This document shows positions 31,785 through 40,416 of a DNA stretch of 64,000 nt, piece by piece. Position numbers and translations under genes: made by a program. Below the pieces are notes generated by a model that was given only the letters and a program-made list of their open reading frames with translations, was not told the origin of the DNA and searched no databases. Every line of letters starts with the position of its first letter. Position 1 is the stretch's first letter. The DNA comes from Catenuloplanes atrovinosus (GTDB taxonomy: Bacteria > Actinomycetota > Actinomycetes > Mycobacteriales > Micromonosporaceae): NCBI RefSeq assembly GCF_031458235.1, contig NZ_JAVDYB010000001.1:1240001-1304000 (forward strand), in the 5' to 3' direction.

Positions 31785-31818
31785 TGACGACGCATCGCAC
31801 AGAAGGGCGACGGGCGAG

Positions 31819-32445
31819 ATGACGGACGCGGAGTACGAGTACCGCTACCAGATGGTCTACGAGCAGGGCCGTAAGCGGGTCATGTCGGACGATCCGGCCG
31901 AGCTGCTCGACCACCTGATCCCCGGCTACCTGGACCTGCCGGAGGAGCTGCACCCCGCGCTGCGCCTCAGCCACGCGGAGGAGTCGGTGCACCGGCTGCA
32001 GCAGCGGATCAACGTGGCGTTCGGCCTGGACGAATCGGACCCGGAGCGGTGGCGCCTGCTGACCACCGAGCGCACCCGGCCGCCGGCGATCGAGGCGTGG
32101 TCCGGGCCGGTGCCGCTGGTCCTGGTCGCCGCGCACTACGCGCCGCACACCGAGCTGCCGCGCCCGCGCGAGGAGGACGGCCGGATCGTCTGGCTGGACA
32201 CCGAGGACGACGACTCGTACCTGCGCAGCGTCGCACTGGCCGGCGACATCTTCCTGGCCATGCGGGTGACCGACGAGCCGGAGCCGGTGGACGAGCCGGA
32301 GGAGCCGGAGACCCCGGAGAACCCGGAGACGCCGGAGCCCGCGCAGGTCACTCCGCCGCCGCCTCCGCCGCCGAACCTGCCGCAGTGGTCCATGCCGTTC
32401 TCCACGGCGTCGTCCGGCCCGGCGGGGGATGTCCCCCTGAATTAG
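31819..32445 (+). CDS. Small acidic protein downstream of the giant gene, unknown function
   Basis: It encodes 208 residues and starts with ATG 34 bp after the giant gene's stop, behind a weak purine stretch (gggcgag), so it is probably co-transcribed. Residues 1-150 look globular (MTDAEYEYRYQMVYEQGRKR, then a Leu-rich helical part and a strand-rich part with LVLVAAHYAP). Residues 150-208 are a Glu-Pro repeat followed by eight prolines and a Ser-rich tail. There is no cysteine, signal peptide or membrane helix. I do not recognise the family. The proline-rich tail and the position suggest a partner or chaperone of the giant protein, which is inference. Confidence 0.8.
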   Translation: MTDAEYEYRYQMVYEQGRKRVMSDDPAELLDHLIPGYLDLPEELHPALRLSHAEESVHRLQQRINVAFGLDESDPERWRLLTTERTRPPAIEAWSGPVPLVLVAAHYAPHTELPRPREEDGRIVWLDTEDDDSYLRSVALAGDIFLAMRVTDEPEPVDEPEEPETPENPETPEPAQVTPPPPPPPNLPQWSMPFSTASSGPAGDVPLN

Positions 32446-32550
32446 CCGGGTCCGCGCGGCCCGCGTCGACGCTGCCGCGCGCCGGGTGATATGACTGACC
32501 GGGCGAAAATCCGGTATCGGGCCCGGGTACGGCGTGCCGAGACGGGTTAC

Positions 32551-32557
32551 GGAGGTG
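32551..32557 (+). promoter_or_regulatory. Strong ribosome binding site that sets the AAA+ gene start
   Basis: GGAGGTG lies 9 nt before GTG 32567. It favours that start over in-frame upstream candidates (32534, 32555). Confidence 0.8.
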
Positions 32558-32566
32558 TCAGCCGGC

Positions 32567-34969
32567 GTGAGCAGTAGGAAGATCGTCGTTTCGCAGTCGG
32601 GTGGTGGCTACCGCTCGATCCGGCAGGCGATCGAGGCGTCCTCCCCGGGCTCGCTGATCGTGGTGCAGGCCGGTCACTACCAGGAGAACCTGCTGCTCGA
32701 TCGCGTGGTCACGATCGCGGCCGAGGACGGCCCCGGCTCGGTCAAGGTCACCGCGCCGAGCGGGCCGGCCGTGGTGCTGACCGCGGAGTCCGCCGCGCTG
32801 AACGGGCTGACCATCGAGGCCGCCGACCCGCAGAGCCCCGCGGTCGTGTTCGAGCAGGGCCAGCTGGCGATGACCGAGTGCGACGTGTCCTCCGGCGCCT
32901 GGGCCACCATCTTCGTGCTCGGCCGCGCCTCGCTCCAGATGCGCAGCAGCCGGGTGGGCAACACGGTCGGCGCCGGCGTGGTGGTCACCGCGTCCGCCGG
33001 CAGCGTGCTCGACGACTGCACGCTCGACCAGCTCGGCACGTCCGGCGTGGTGGTCGGCGAGAGCGGCGTGCTCCGGCTGCGCGCCAGCACGGTCAGCCAG
33101 GTGCAGGGCAACGGCGTCTGCCTGAACGGGCAGGGCACGATCGACATCGAGGACTGCGAGATCATCGGCGCGGTGAAGCCCGCGCTCGCGGTGGAGCAGC
33201 AGGCCGGCGCCGCGGTGCGCCGGCTGTCCATTCGCGACGGCCGCGGCATCGGCGCCTACCTGGCCACCACCGGCAGCGTGTCCATGGAGGACAGCCGGAT
33301 CAGCGGCTCCGGCCACGACGGCGTCTTCGTCGGCAACCGCTGCGCGCCCCGGCTGACCCGGCTGACCGTCTCCCGGTCCGGCCGGCACGGCATGCGGTTC
33401 ATCGGCCAGTCCGCGGGCGTGCTGGAGCGCTGCACCGTGCAGAACGCGAGCGAGGCCGCGGTCAGCCTGGACGAGCGCTCCAACCCGGAGTTCACCCGCC
33501 TGGAGATCGAGGGCGGCAAGGACGGCGTGCACCTGGAGGGCGGCGCCGACCCATACCTGCGCCAGGTCCAGATCGTCGACATCAGCGGTACGGGCATCCA
33601 GGCGACCGGCGACGCGCGCGGCAGCTTCGAGAACGTGACGATCGACCGGTGCGGCGGCACCGGCGTCTCCGCCTCCGGCGGCGCCCGCACCTCGATCAGC
33701 GGGCTGAGCCTGCGCGCCAGCGGCGGCCCCGGGCTGAAGGTGCTGGACGCGGCGCTGACCTGCGCGGAGGGCGACTTCGCCGGCACCGGCGGGCACGGCG
33801 TGGAGGCGGGCGACGGCGCGGAGCTGTCGCTGTCCCGCTGCCGGGTGCGTGACGGCAAGGCGTCCGGCGCGGTGTTCACCGCCCGGTCCGCCGGCACCAT
33901 CAACGACAGCGAGTTCACCGGCAACGCGGGCGACGGCGTCTCCGTGGAGAGCAACGAGATCGTCCGGCTGCTGGACGTGACCGTGCGGGACAACCGCGGT
34001 GCGGGCCTGCGCCGGGTGGTCGCGTCCGCGGACACGGTCATCGTCGAGGGCCTGACCAGCAACCGCAACGGTGAGCCGGACGTGGAGACCCTGGCGGTCA
34101 CGGCCGGTGAGGGCGGCGCCGCCACGACGGCCACGGAGGAGCGCGCGCCGGCCGCGCGCGCCGGCGACCCGCTGCAGGAACTGCTCGGCCTGGTCGGCCT
34201 CGCGGGCGTCAAGGCCGAGGTGTCCTCCCTGGTCAACCTGAACAAGATGTCCCAGCGCCGCAAGGAGGCCGGGCTCTCCGCGCCGCCGATGGCGCGTCAC
34301 CTGGTGTTCGCCGGCCCGCCCGGCACCGGTAAGACCACGGTCGCCCGGCTGTACGGCACGATTCTGGCGGAGCTGCGCGTGCTGCGCTCCGGGCACCTGG
34401 TCGAGGTTGCGCGCGCGGACCTGGTGGCGTCCATCATCGGTGGCACCGCGATCAAGACCACCGAGGCGTTCAACCGGGCGCTCGGCGGCGTGCTCTTCAT
34501 CGACGAGGCCTACACGCTGAGCAGTTCCGGCCGGGGCACCGGGCCGGACTTCGGCAAGGAGGCCATCGACACGCTGGTCAAGCTGATGGAGGACCACCGC
34601 GACGACGTCGTGGTGATCGCCGCGGGGTACACCAAGGACATGAAGCAGTTCATGGAGACCAACCCCGGTCTGGAGTCCCGGTTCAGCCGGACCATCGAGT
34701 TCGAGAGTTACAGCGCGCCCGAGCTGGTGACCATTGTGGAGAACCAGGCGGTCAAGCACGATTACGTGCTGGACGAGGAGCTCCGCGCGGCCCTGCACGA
34801 CTACTTCGAGGTCATGCCCAAGGACGGTACGTTCGGCAACGGCCGTACCGCCCGGAAGGTCTTCGAGCGGCTGGCCGACCGGCAGGCGACCCGGCTCGCC
34901 ATGGCCACCGGCATGCTCACCGACGAGGACCTGCGCCTGCTCACCGCCGCGGACCTGACTGACCGCTGA
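32567..34969 (+). CDS. Right-handed beta-helix/AAA+ ATPase fusion (CbxX/CfqX, EccA-like)
   Basis: It encodes 800 residues. Residues about 10-505 are a pectate-lyase-like parallel beta-helix: roughly 20-residue coils with repeated G-V-x-V and acidic turns (for example GHDGVFVGNRCAPRLTRLTV). Residues about 535-800 are an AAA+ domain with Walker A GPPGTGKT (583-590) and Walker B VLFIDEA (Asp646-Glu647), plus a helical lid. The AAA+ type is the CbxX/CfqX class, which includes EccA of type VII secretion and Rubisco activases; such ATPases remodel client proteins. There is no signal peptide, so the beta-helix should be cytosolic. Its position just after the giant gene suggests it handles that protein, but this is inference. 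The gap from the preceding gene is 121 bp. Confidence 0.9.
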   Translation: MSSRKIVVSQSGGGYRSIRQAIEASSPGSLIVVQAGHYQENLLLDRVVTIAAEDGPGSVKVTAPSGPAVVLTAESAALNGLTIEAADPQSPAVVFEQGQLAMTECDVSSGAWATIFVLGRASLQMRSSRVGNTVGAGVVVTASAGSVLDDCTLDQLGTSGVVVGESGVLRLRASTVSQVQGNGVCLNGQGTIDIEDCEIIGAVKPALAVEQQAGAAVRRLSIRDGRGIGAYLATTGSVSMEDSRISGSGHDGVFVGNRCAPRLTRLTVSRSGRHGMRFIGQSAGVLERCTVQNASEAAVSLDERSNPEFTRLEIEGGKDGVHLEGGADPYLRQVQIVDISGTGIQATGDARGSFENVTIDRCGGTGVSASGGARTSISGLSLRASGGPGLKVLDAALTCAEGDFAGTGGHGVEAGDGAELSLSRCRVRDGKASGAVFTARSAGTINDSEFTGNAGDGVSVESNEIVRLLDVTVRDNRGAGLRRVVASADTVIVEGLTSNRNGEPDVETLAVTAGEGGAATTATEERAPAARAGDPLQELLGLVGLAGVKAEVSSLVNLNKMSQRRKEAGLSAPPMARHLVFAGPPGTGKTTVARLYGTILAELRVLRSGHLVEVARADLVASIIGGTAIKTTEAFNRALGGVLFIDEAYTLSSSGRGTGPDFGKEAIDTLVKLMEDHRDDVVVIAAGYTKDMKQFMETNPGLESRFSRTIEFESYSAPELVTIVENQAVKHDYVLDEELRAALHDYFEVMPKDGTFGNGRTARKVFERLADRQATRLAMATGMLTDEDLRLLTAADLTDR

Positions 34970-35036
34970 CACAGGTTACCCGCGAGTCATGGGGCCCCTG
35001 AGAGGCGTCCCGGGCGGGCATGGCACGGTAGGCGTC

Positions 35037-35564
35037 GTGAACGTACGGGAGCAGTCGCCGATCGATGGTGACGCATGGCTGAGATCGCTGCATGCCGATC
35101 ACGGCCCGGCGGTGTATCGATACCTCACCGGCCTGACGCTCGGCGACCGCGCGACCGCGGAGGACCTGCTGCAGGAGACGCTGCTGCGCGCCTGGCGGCA
35201 CCGCGCGGTGCTGTCCCGGGACCCGTCCGGCGTGCGCGCCTGGCTGTTCACGGTGGCCCGCAACCTGGTCATCGACGCGGGCCGCGCGCGGCGCACCCGG
35301 CCCGCCGAGGTGAGCCCGCCGGACCTCACCCAGGTGCCCGCGTCCGGCGACGCCATGGAGCGCGTGCTGACCGCCGGCGTGGTCCGCGAGGCACTGCGGC
35401 GGCTGAGCCCCCGGCACCGTACAGTCCTGGTCGAGCTGTACTTCACGGAGAACCAGGCGGCCGACATCGCGAGCCGGCTGGGGGTCCCGGAGGGCACCGT
35501 CAAATCGCGTGCCCACTATGCTCTGCGCGCGCTGCGGCAGGTGCTGCGCGAGATGGAGTCGTAA
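35037..35564 (+). CDS. ECF-family RNA polymerase sigma factor
   Basis: It encodes 175 residues from GTG 35037 (MNVREQSPIDGDAWL). An in-frame ATG at 34989 would add 16 Gly/Pro residues that look non-coding. Region 2 is seen in YRYLTGLTLGDRATAEDLLQETLLRAWRH followed by VRAWLFTVARNLVIDAGRARR. Region 4 is seen in LRRLSPRHRTVLVELYFTENQAADIASRLGVPEGTVKSRAHYALRALR, a helix-turn-helix. There is no extension, so it is a compact ECF sigma, most like the SigL/SigK-type group by memory. The gap from the AAA+ stop is 67 bp. A zinc anti-sigma gene lies 5 kb downstream rather than adjacent, which is unusual for this group. Confidence 0.92.
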   Translation: MNVREQSPIDGDAWLRSLHADHGPAVYRYLTGLTLGDRATAEDLLQETLLRAWRHRAVLSRDPSGVRAWLFTVARNLVIDAGRARRTRPAEVSPPDLTQVPASGDAMERVLTAGVVREALRRLSPRHRTVLVELYFTENQAADIASRLGVPEGTVKSRAHYALRALRQVLREMES

Positions 35565-35622
35565 GGAGCCGCGCAGCTCAGCGGTACTGACCGGTAACGT
35601 TGATGAGCGAACTGTCCTCTCA

Positions 35623-35651
35623 TTGACAATTGATTTCGCCGAGTCGAGTAT
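35623..35651 (+). promoter_or_regulatory. Candidate housekeeping promoter before the 674-residue protein
   Basis: TTGACA (35623-35628) is followed after 17 nt by GAGTAT (35646-35651). The -35 is perfect and the -10 is poor. The site lies in the 59-106 bp before either possible start of the next gene. The sequence around it is locally A+T richer. Confidence 0.4.
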
Positions 35652-35730
35652 GTGGTGATTCCGGCGTGAGGTGCAGGGTGGAACTGAGAGGTCCAAGAAC
35701 GATGGGTCTCGTGCTGGTGGTGCCGCGGCG

Positions 35731-37755
35731 ATGACGCTGCCCGGGCATCTCTTCCCCACCGCGCCGCGCCGTGGCACCGCGAGCGCGCTCAACTGGGTCG
35801 GCGAACACCTCGCGGTGGTCGGCCCCGACCCCGGCGGCGCGATCACCTCGATGGCGAGCCTGCTGCCGGCCGAGCCCGGCGTGGTCACCGTCGTCGGCCA
35901 GCTCGCCGGCCCCGCCGACTGGGCGCTGATCACCGAGGTGCTGCCGATCGCGGTGCCGCCCGGCGCCGCGGCCCGGCTGGCCGTCTCCGGCGCCGGCATG
36001 AGCACGGCGAAGGGCGCGCCGGCCGCGGACCTCGCCGCCCAGCTGCAGGCGGACGTCTACGCGCCGAACGGGCAACTGCTGCTGGTCCCGGGCGGCGGCA
36101 TGTTCGCGGTCGACGAGTGGCGCTGGTTCACCGCGGACGGCCAGGTCCGGCAGGGCGGCCGACGGCACCCGCGCCCGGCCTGGGAGGCCGAGGCCGACAT
36201 GCTGGTCCGGCACGCCACCCCCGGCATCCGGGCGTACGCGATCCCGGCCGGCATCTGGCTGTTCGCCGACGTCCCCGGCATGCCCGACCCCGACCTGGAC
36301 GACCTGGTGCTCGCGGTCCCGATGGACATGGAGCGGGTCACGGTCGTGATCGGCCGCCCCGGCACGCCACCGCCCGGCGTCGACGCCTGCCTGTCCGTGA
36401 TCGAGGCGCTCGACCCGTCCATGGTCCTGGCCCCCTACGGCGGTACGGCCACGGAGGCGCTGCGGATCGCCGAGATCATCGCGGAGCGCTGGGACCGCCC
36501 GGTCGAGATCGCCACCGGACTGCCCACACTGGACGACGAGTACCGGCTGGTCTCCGTCGCGGTCGACCCGGACGGCGGTAGCTGGTGGACGCCCCCGGTG
36601 TCCCGGCTGCGCTGCGTGCCCGGCGTGCCACCGGCCCCGGCCGGCCGTCTGGACCTGCTCGCCGACCTGCGCCCGGCCGGCCCGGACGCGTACCGGGTGA
36701 ACGAGCGCTGGGTGGTCGAGCCGACCCAGTTCGGCCTCTGGGTACGCCCGCCGTTCGCCGGCCAGCACGTCAGCGAGGTCCGCCGCCGCGAGTGGCAGCC
36801 GGACCGGCTGGTCATCGCGGTCGGCCTGCCCGGACTGCCGCTGCCCGACGACGTCCTGCCGGTGCTGCACGCGCTGCTCAACCGGCTCACCGACGACGTG
36901 CGCGCCCGTGTCGAGTTCGTCCCGGAGGAGCTCAACCACCTGGTCGAGCCGGACTCCGAGGACCGCCCCGAGCTGGTGCTGGCCGCGCAGCGCTCCACCC
37001 CGCCGCGCTGGTGGCGGCGCGACGACCGGCTGTTCGCGGTGCTGCTCACCGTGGACGGCCCGACCGGCATGGTGCGCACCGACGCCGGCGAGGTCGAGCC
37101 GGGCCAGCTCGGCGACATCATCGCCACGCACCGCGACCCCGACCCACGGCCGGTGCTGCTGGTCGCGTCCGCGCCGGTCGCGCCGGAGGTCGAGCAGCAC
37201 CTCGCCGACCAGCTCCAGGCCGTCACGATCGGCCGCCGCGCGGACGGCTGGTGGGCCAGCACGCCCCGCCGGATCGGCCGCGAGGACCGGCCCGGCGTCA
37301 AGCTGGAGACCGGCTTCCCGTTCTCCGACGACGACTTGGACGCCGCGCTCACGCCGCCGCGCGCCGTGCCGCACCGCGCCCCGGCGCACCCCGCCGACGA
37401 GGAACCGCTGCTCTCGCTGGCCCCGTCGCCCCCGGCCGCGCCGGCCCGGCCGCCCGGCGCCCGTACCGTGGTGGTGCAGCGCGGCCCCGACTGGCGACGG
37501 CCGTTCCGGCTCGGCGGCCAGCCGGTCACCGCGTGGGAACTGGCCCTGACCGTGGCGGAGCGGCGGCCTGGCTGGGTCGGCGAGCGCGACGTGATCTGGC
37601 TGGAGGCGGGCGAGGTGGCGGAGCCGCTGCTCCGGCTGCTGGCCAACTACCTCGGCGCGCCGGTCGGCGCCCGCGCCCGCCTGGTCCCCGACGCGTCACC
37701 GGCCGCCCGCGCCTCCGGCTGGTGCGCCGTGCGACCCCGGACCCCCCAACCATGA
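35731..37755 (+). CDS. Conserved-looking protein of unknown function in the giant-protein locus
   Basis: It encodes 674 residues from ATG 35731 (MTLPGHLFPTAPRRG). A GTG at 35671 would add 20 residues of non-coding appearance, and neither start has a good Shine-Dalgarno. The sequence has several alternating alpha/beta stretches (LNWVGEHLAVVGPDPG, VVTVVGQLAGPADWALITEV, LVLAVPMDMERVTVVIGRPG, DRLVIAVGLPGLPLPDDVLPVLHALLNRL) and a proline-rich gap near residues 545-585. It ends in a further alpha/beta unit (WVGERDVIWLEAGEVAEPLLRLLANYLGAP). No signal peptide or membrane helix is visible. I recognise no enzyme motif. Its stop overlaps the next gene's first possible start as ATGA at 37752, so the two are translationally linked or nearly so. 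Confidence 0.82.
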   Translation: MTLPGHLFPTAPRRGTASALNWVGEHLAVVGPDPGGAITSMASLLPAEPGVVTVVGQLAGPADWALITEVLPIAVPPGAAARLAVSGAGMSTAKGAPAADLAAQLQADVYAPNGQLLLVPGGGMFAVDEWRWFTADGQVRQGGRRHPRPAWEAEADMLVRHATPGIRAYAIPAGIWLFADVPGMPDPDLDDLVLAVPMDMERVTVVIGRPGTPPPGVDACLSVIEALDPSMVLAPYGGTATEALRIAEIIAERWDRPVEIATGLPTLDDEYRLVSVAVDPDGGSWWTPPVSRLRCVPGVPPAPAGRLDLLADLRPAGPDAYRVNERWVVEPTQFGLWVRPPFAGQHVSEVRRREWQPDRLVIAVGLPGLPLPDDVLPVLHALLNRLTDDVRARVEFVPEELNHLVEPDSEDRPELVLAAQRSTPPRWWRRDDRLFAVLLTVDGPTGMVRTDAGEVEPGQLGDIIATHRDPDPRPVLLVASAPVAPEVEQHLADQLQAVTIGRRADGWWASTPRRIGREDRPGVKLETGFPFSDDDLDAALTPPRAVPHRAPAHPADEEPLLSLAPSPPAAPARPPGARTVVVQRGPDWRRPFRLGGQPVTAWELALTVAERRPGWVGERDVIWLEAGEVAEPLLRLLANYLGAPVGARARLVPDASPAARASGWCAVRPRTPQP

Positions 37756-37793
37756 GCGACCCAACCGGTACGGGCACCACCGCGTCACCGGGC

Positions 37794-37801
37794 AGGAGAG
37801 G
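37794..37801 (+). promoter_or_regulatory. Ribosome binding site favouring ATG 37809
   Basis: AGGAGAGG ends 7 nt before ATG 37809. The alternative ATG 37752 overlaps the previous stop but has no Shine-Dalgarno. Confidence 0.65.
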
Positions 37802-37808
37802 CACCACC

Positions 37809-40319
37809 ATGGCGAAGTCCGACCGCGATCCGACCCCGGAGAGCGGCCACACCCCCACGGCCCCGACCCCGGTCCCACCGGCCACCCCGGCGGACCAGGC
37901 CCCCGGCGCCCCCACCACCACCACGCCCGCGAACCGCGCCGCCGAGGCGGCGGACCGCCCGGCACCGGCTCACCCCGGCCCGGCCGAGGACCGCGTCGTC
38001 CCGGCTTCGGGCGGCGCCGGTTCGCCTGCGGGCGGCGGTGCGGCGCCTTCGGGCCGCACCGGTTCGGCTGCGGATCGGGTTGTCCCGGCTCCGGGCGGTG
38101 CTGGTTCGGCTGCGGGCGGCGTTGCGGCGCCTTCGAGCCGCACCGGTTCGGCTGGGGATCGCGTTGTCCCGGCTTCGGGCCGCACCGGTTCGGCTGGGGA
38201 CCGCGTTGTCCCGGCTTCGGGCGGTGCCGGTTCGGCCGGGGATCGCGTCGTCTCGGCTTCGGGCGGTGCCGGTTCGCCTGCGGGCGGCGGTGCGGCGCCT
38301 TCGAGCCGCACCGGTTCGGCTGGGGACCGCGTTGTCCCGGCTTCGGGCCGCACCGGTTCGGCTGGGGAGCGGGTTGTCCCGGCTTCGGGCCGCACCGGTT
38401 CGGCTGGGGAGCGGGTTGTCCCGGCTTCGGGCCGCACCGGTTCGGCTGGGGAGCGGGTTGTCCCGGCTTCGGGCGGTGCCGGTTCGGCCGGGGATCGGGC
38501 TGCTGCGGCGTCGGGCCGCAGCGGTGCGGCCGGGGAGCGCACCACACCGGCTTCCGGTGGTATGACCGGGCCGGCGGGGTCTCCGGTGCCGGCCGCCGAG
38601 GCCGAGAAGACCGGTCAGCCGCGAGTGCCGGCGCGGTCCGGGCCGGCGGGTGCCGATCGGCGGGTGGCTCAGGCGCGTGGCGCCGAGGCGTCCGGGGCGG
38701 GTGACGCGGAGACGGGCGAGAGGGCCGCTCAGATGCGCGGTACCGGACGGTCCGGGGGAACCGGGGGCCAGGGCGCCGACCGGGGCGCCCAGGGCCGTGG
38801 AGCGGACGACAGGCCCGCGCAGGGCGGGCAAGGCGCGACCGGGCCGGCCGACAGTGGCGGCCATCGTCGTGGGCCGGCGGACAGCGGCGGTCATCGGCGC
38901 GGGCCCGGGGCCAGCGGCGGTCAGCGGCTGCGTTCGTCGGACAGCGGCGGGCATCCCACCGGACGCCCACCGGTGCAGCGCGCCGTCGCGCTGAGCGGCC
39001 TCCCGCCCTACGTCGGCCCGGCGGCCGACCCGGCCGACGGCCCGGTTCCGCCGGCCGCACCACAGCCGGCGCCCGTCCGGCAGCCGCCGCCCACCCCACC
39101 GCGGCAGACGCCGCCGCGCCAGGCGCCACCGGCGCCGGCCGGCCAGATGCCACCCGCGCCGCCTCACCAGGCGTCGCCCGCGCCGGCCGGGCAGACACCG
39201 CCCGCGCCGGGCGCGCAGACACCGCCCGCGCCGGGCGCGCAGACACCGCCCGCGCCGGCCGGGCAGACGCCGCCCACGCCGCGGCGGCAGAGATCGCCGG
39301 AGCAGGCCGCCGCCGGCCAGGCGCCGGACGAGGCGGCCGGGCGGCCGGGCCCGGACCGTGCGCCGGTGGTGCCGGTCCAGGCGGCCGAGTCGCAGCGGGC
39401 CACGGCGCAGAACCATCCGCCGACCTTCGCGGCGGCGGGCGGTGCGTCCGCCGCCGGGGCGCCGGTGTCCGGGGGGCCCACGTTCGCCGCGCCCGGGTCC
39501 GTACCGCTGTATTCGGATCTTGAAGAGGAGGACGCCACCCGGTCGCTGCCGAACGCCGTGCCGCCGGCGCCGCCGGCGCGGCGTACCGGGGAACGGTTTC
39601 GTCCGTGGCTCGTGCCGCTCGTGCTGGTGGGCGTGATCGCGGTGGCCGCGGCCGTGCTGGGCAGCCGCGTCCCGGGCGACGACGCGTCGACCGCGCCGCA
39701 GGCGACGCTCGTGCCGGAGACCGGCACCGTGATCACGCTCGGGCCGCCGTCGCCGGCCACCACGGCCGTGACGCCGAGCGGCTCGCCGTCGCCGTCCGTC
39801 TCGCCGTCGTCCACGGGCTCGCCCGCGCCGTCCGCGTCGGGCGGTGCCAGCGCGGCGGCGCCGGTCGCGCCCGCGCCGGCCACGTCCGGCGCGCCGAAGG
39901 CGTCGCCGCCGGCCGCCGGCAAGGTGAACTCCGGCGGCGCGAACCTGGCGCTGGGCCGCCCGGCGGTGGCGTCCAGCCTGGAGGATGACCGCTGGCCGGC
40001 CGGCGCGGCCGTCGACGGCGACATGAGTTCGCGGTGGAGCAGCGGATTCGCCGATCCACAGTGGATTCAGGTGGATCTGGGGCAGACGTGGGCGGTCACC
40101 ACCGTCGACATCTTCTGGGAGCACGCCTACGCCACCGCGTACCGGGTGGATCTCTCCACCGACGGGCTGGCGTGGAAGACCGTCTACACCACCAGTTCGG
40201 GTACCGGCGGGGAGGCGATCGTCCAGGCGGGTGGCGCGGCCGCACGGTACGTGCGGGTCTGGGGCACCGCCCGCAACGGCCAGTACGGCTACTCGATCCT
40301 GGAGCTCCGGGTCTTTTAG
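37809..40319 (+). CDS. Disordered repeat protein with one membrane helix and a discoidin-like (F5/8 type C) domain
   Basis: It encodes 836 residues from ATG 37809, or 855 if the overlapping ATG 37752 is used. Residues 1-590 are low complexity: thirteen 14-residue units (GSAGDRVVPASGRT type), a Gly/Arg/Asp-rich part with SGGHRR repeats, and a Pro/Gln part with QTPPAPGA repeats. A single membrane helix (WLVPLVLVGVIAVAAAVLG, about 600-618) follows a basic stretch, so the disordered half should be cytosolic and the C-terminus outside. After a Ser/Pro linker, residues about 713-836 form a discoidin/CBM32-like domain: NLALGRPAVASS, AVDGDMSSRWSSGFADPQWIQVDLG, YRVDLSTDGLAWKTVY, ARYVRVWGTARNGQYGYSILELRVF. 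Such domains bind glycans or the cell surface. It may anchor or receive the giant protein; that is inference. Confidence 0.88.
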   Translation: MAKSDRDPTPESGHTPTAPTPVPPATPADQAPGAPTTTTPANRAAEAADRPAPAHPGPAEDRVVPASGGAGSPAGGGAAPSGRTGSAADRVVPAPGGAGSAAGGVAAPSSRTGSAGDRVVPASGRTGSAGDRVVPASGGAGSAGDRVVSASGGAGSPAGGGAAPSSRTGSAGDRVVPASGRTGSAGERVVPASGRTGSAGERVVPASGRTGSAGERVVPASGGAGSAGDRAAAASGRSGAAGERTTPASGGMTGPAGSPVPAAEAEKTGQPRVPARSGPAGADRRVAQARGAEASGAGDAETGERAAQMRGTGRSGGTGGQGADRGAQGRGADDRPAQGGQGATGPADSGGHRRGPADSGGHRRGPGASGGQRLRSSDSGGHPTGRPPVQRAVALSGLPPYVGPAADPADGPVPPAAPQPAPVRQPPPTPPRQTPPRQAPPAPAGQMPPAPPHQASPAPAGQTPPAPGAQTPPAPGAQTPPAPAGQTPPTPRRQRSPEQAAAGQAPDEAAGRPGPDRAPVVPVQAAESQRATAQNHPPTFAAAGGASAAGAPVSGGPTFAAPGSVPLYSDLEEEDATRSLPNAVPPAPPARRTGERFRPWLVPLVLVGVIAVAAAVLGSRVPGDDASTAPQATLVPETGTVITLGPPSPATTAVTPSGSPSPSVSPSSTGSPAPSASGGASAAAPVAPAPATSGAPKASPPAAGKVNSGGANLALGRPAVASSLEDDRWPAGAAVDGDMSSRWSSGFADPQWIQVDLGQTWAVTTVDIFWEHAYATAYRVDLSTDGLAWKTVYTTSSGTGGEAIVQAGGAAARYVRVWGTARNGQYGYSILELRVF
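38019..38550 (+). repeat. Thirteen-unit 42-bp tandem repeat array
   Basis: ggttcggc-type unit starts recur at 38019, 38061, 38103, 38145 and so on to 38481 and 38523, always 42 bp apart. Two unit types alternate: one encoding GDRVVPAS and one encoding AGGGAAPS. Units at 38355, 38397 and 38439 are nearly identical. The codons (gct, gtt, tcg, ggg) differ from the G/C-ending norm around them, as expected for recent repeat expansion. Confidence 0.85.
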
Positions 40320-40416
40320 CCCGGCTTTCCGACTTCGCCCGTTCGCGTCCGTCTCGGTCCGAATGGAGGCTGCGCGTGTCCGAGTAGGTGGAAGGGGGAT
40401 TACTTTCACCGAAACG

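Noticed and set aside
1-31784. Giant polyketide or non-ribosomal peptide synthase
   Set aside because: No ketosynthase DTACSS, no carrier-protein serine motif, no adenylation or condensation motif, and almost no cysteine.
34989-35036. Upstream ATG start for the sigma factor
   Set aside because: It would add a Gly/Pro/Val stretch unlike sigma N-termini. GTG 35037 gives a usual start, though no strong ribosome site supports either.
38019-38550. Recombination artefact or frameshift in the repeat region
   Set aside because: All units keep the 42-bp period and the frame continues to a good membrane helix and discoidin-like domain.
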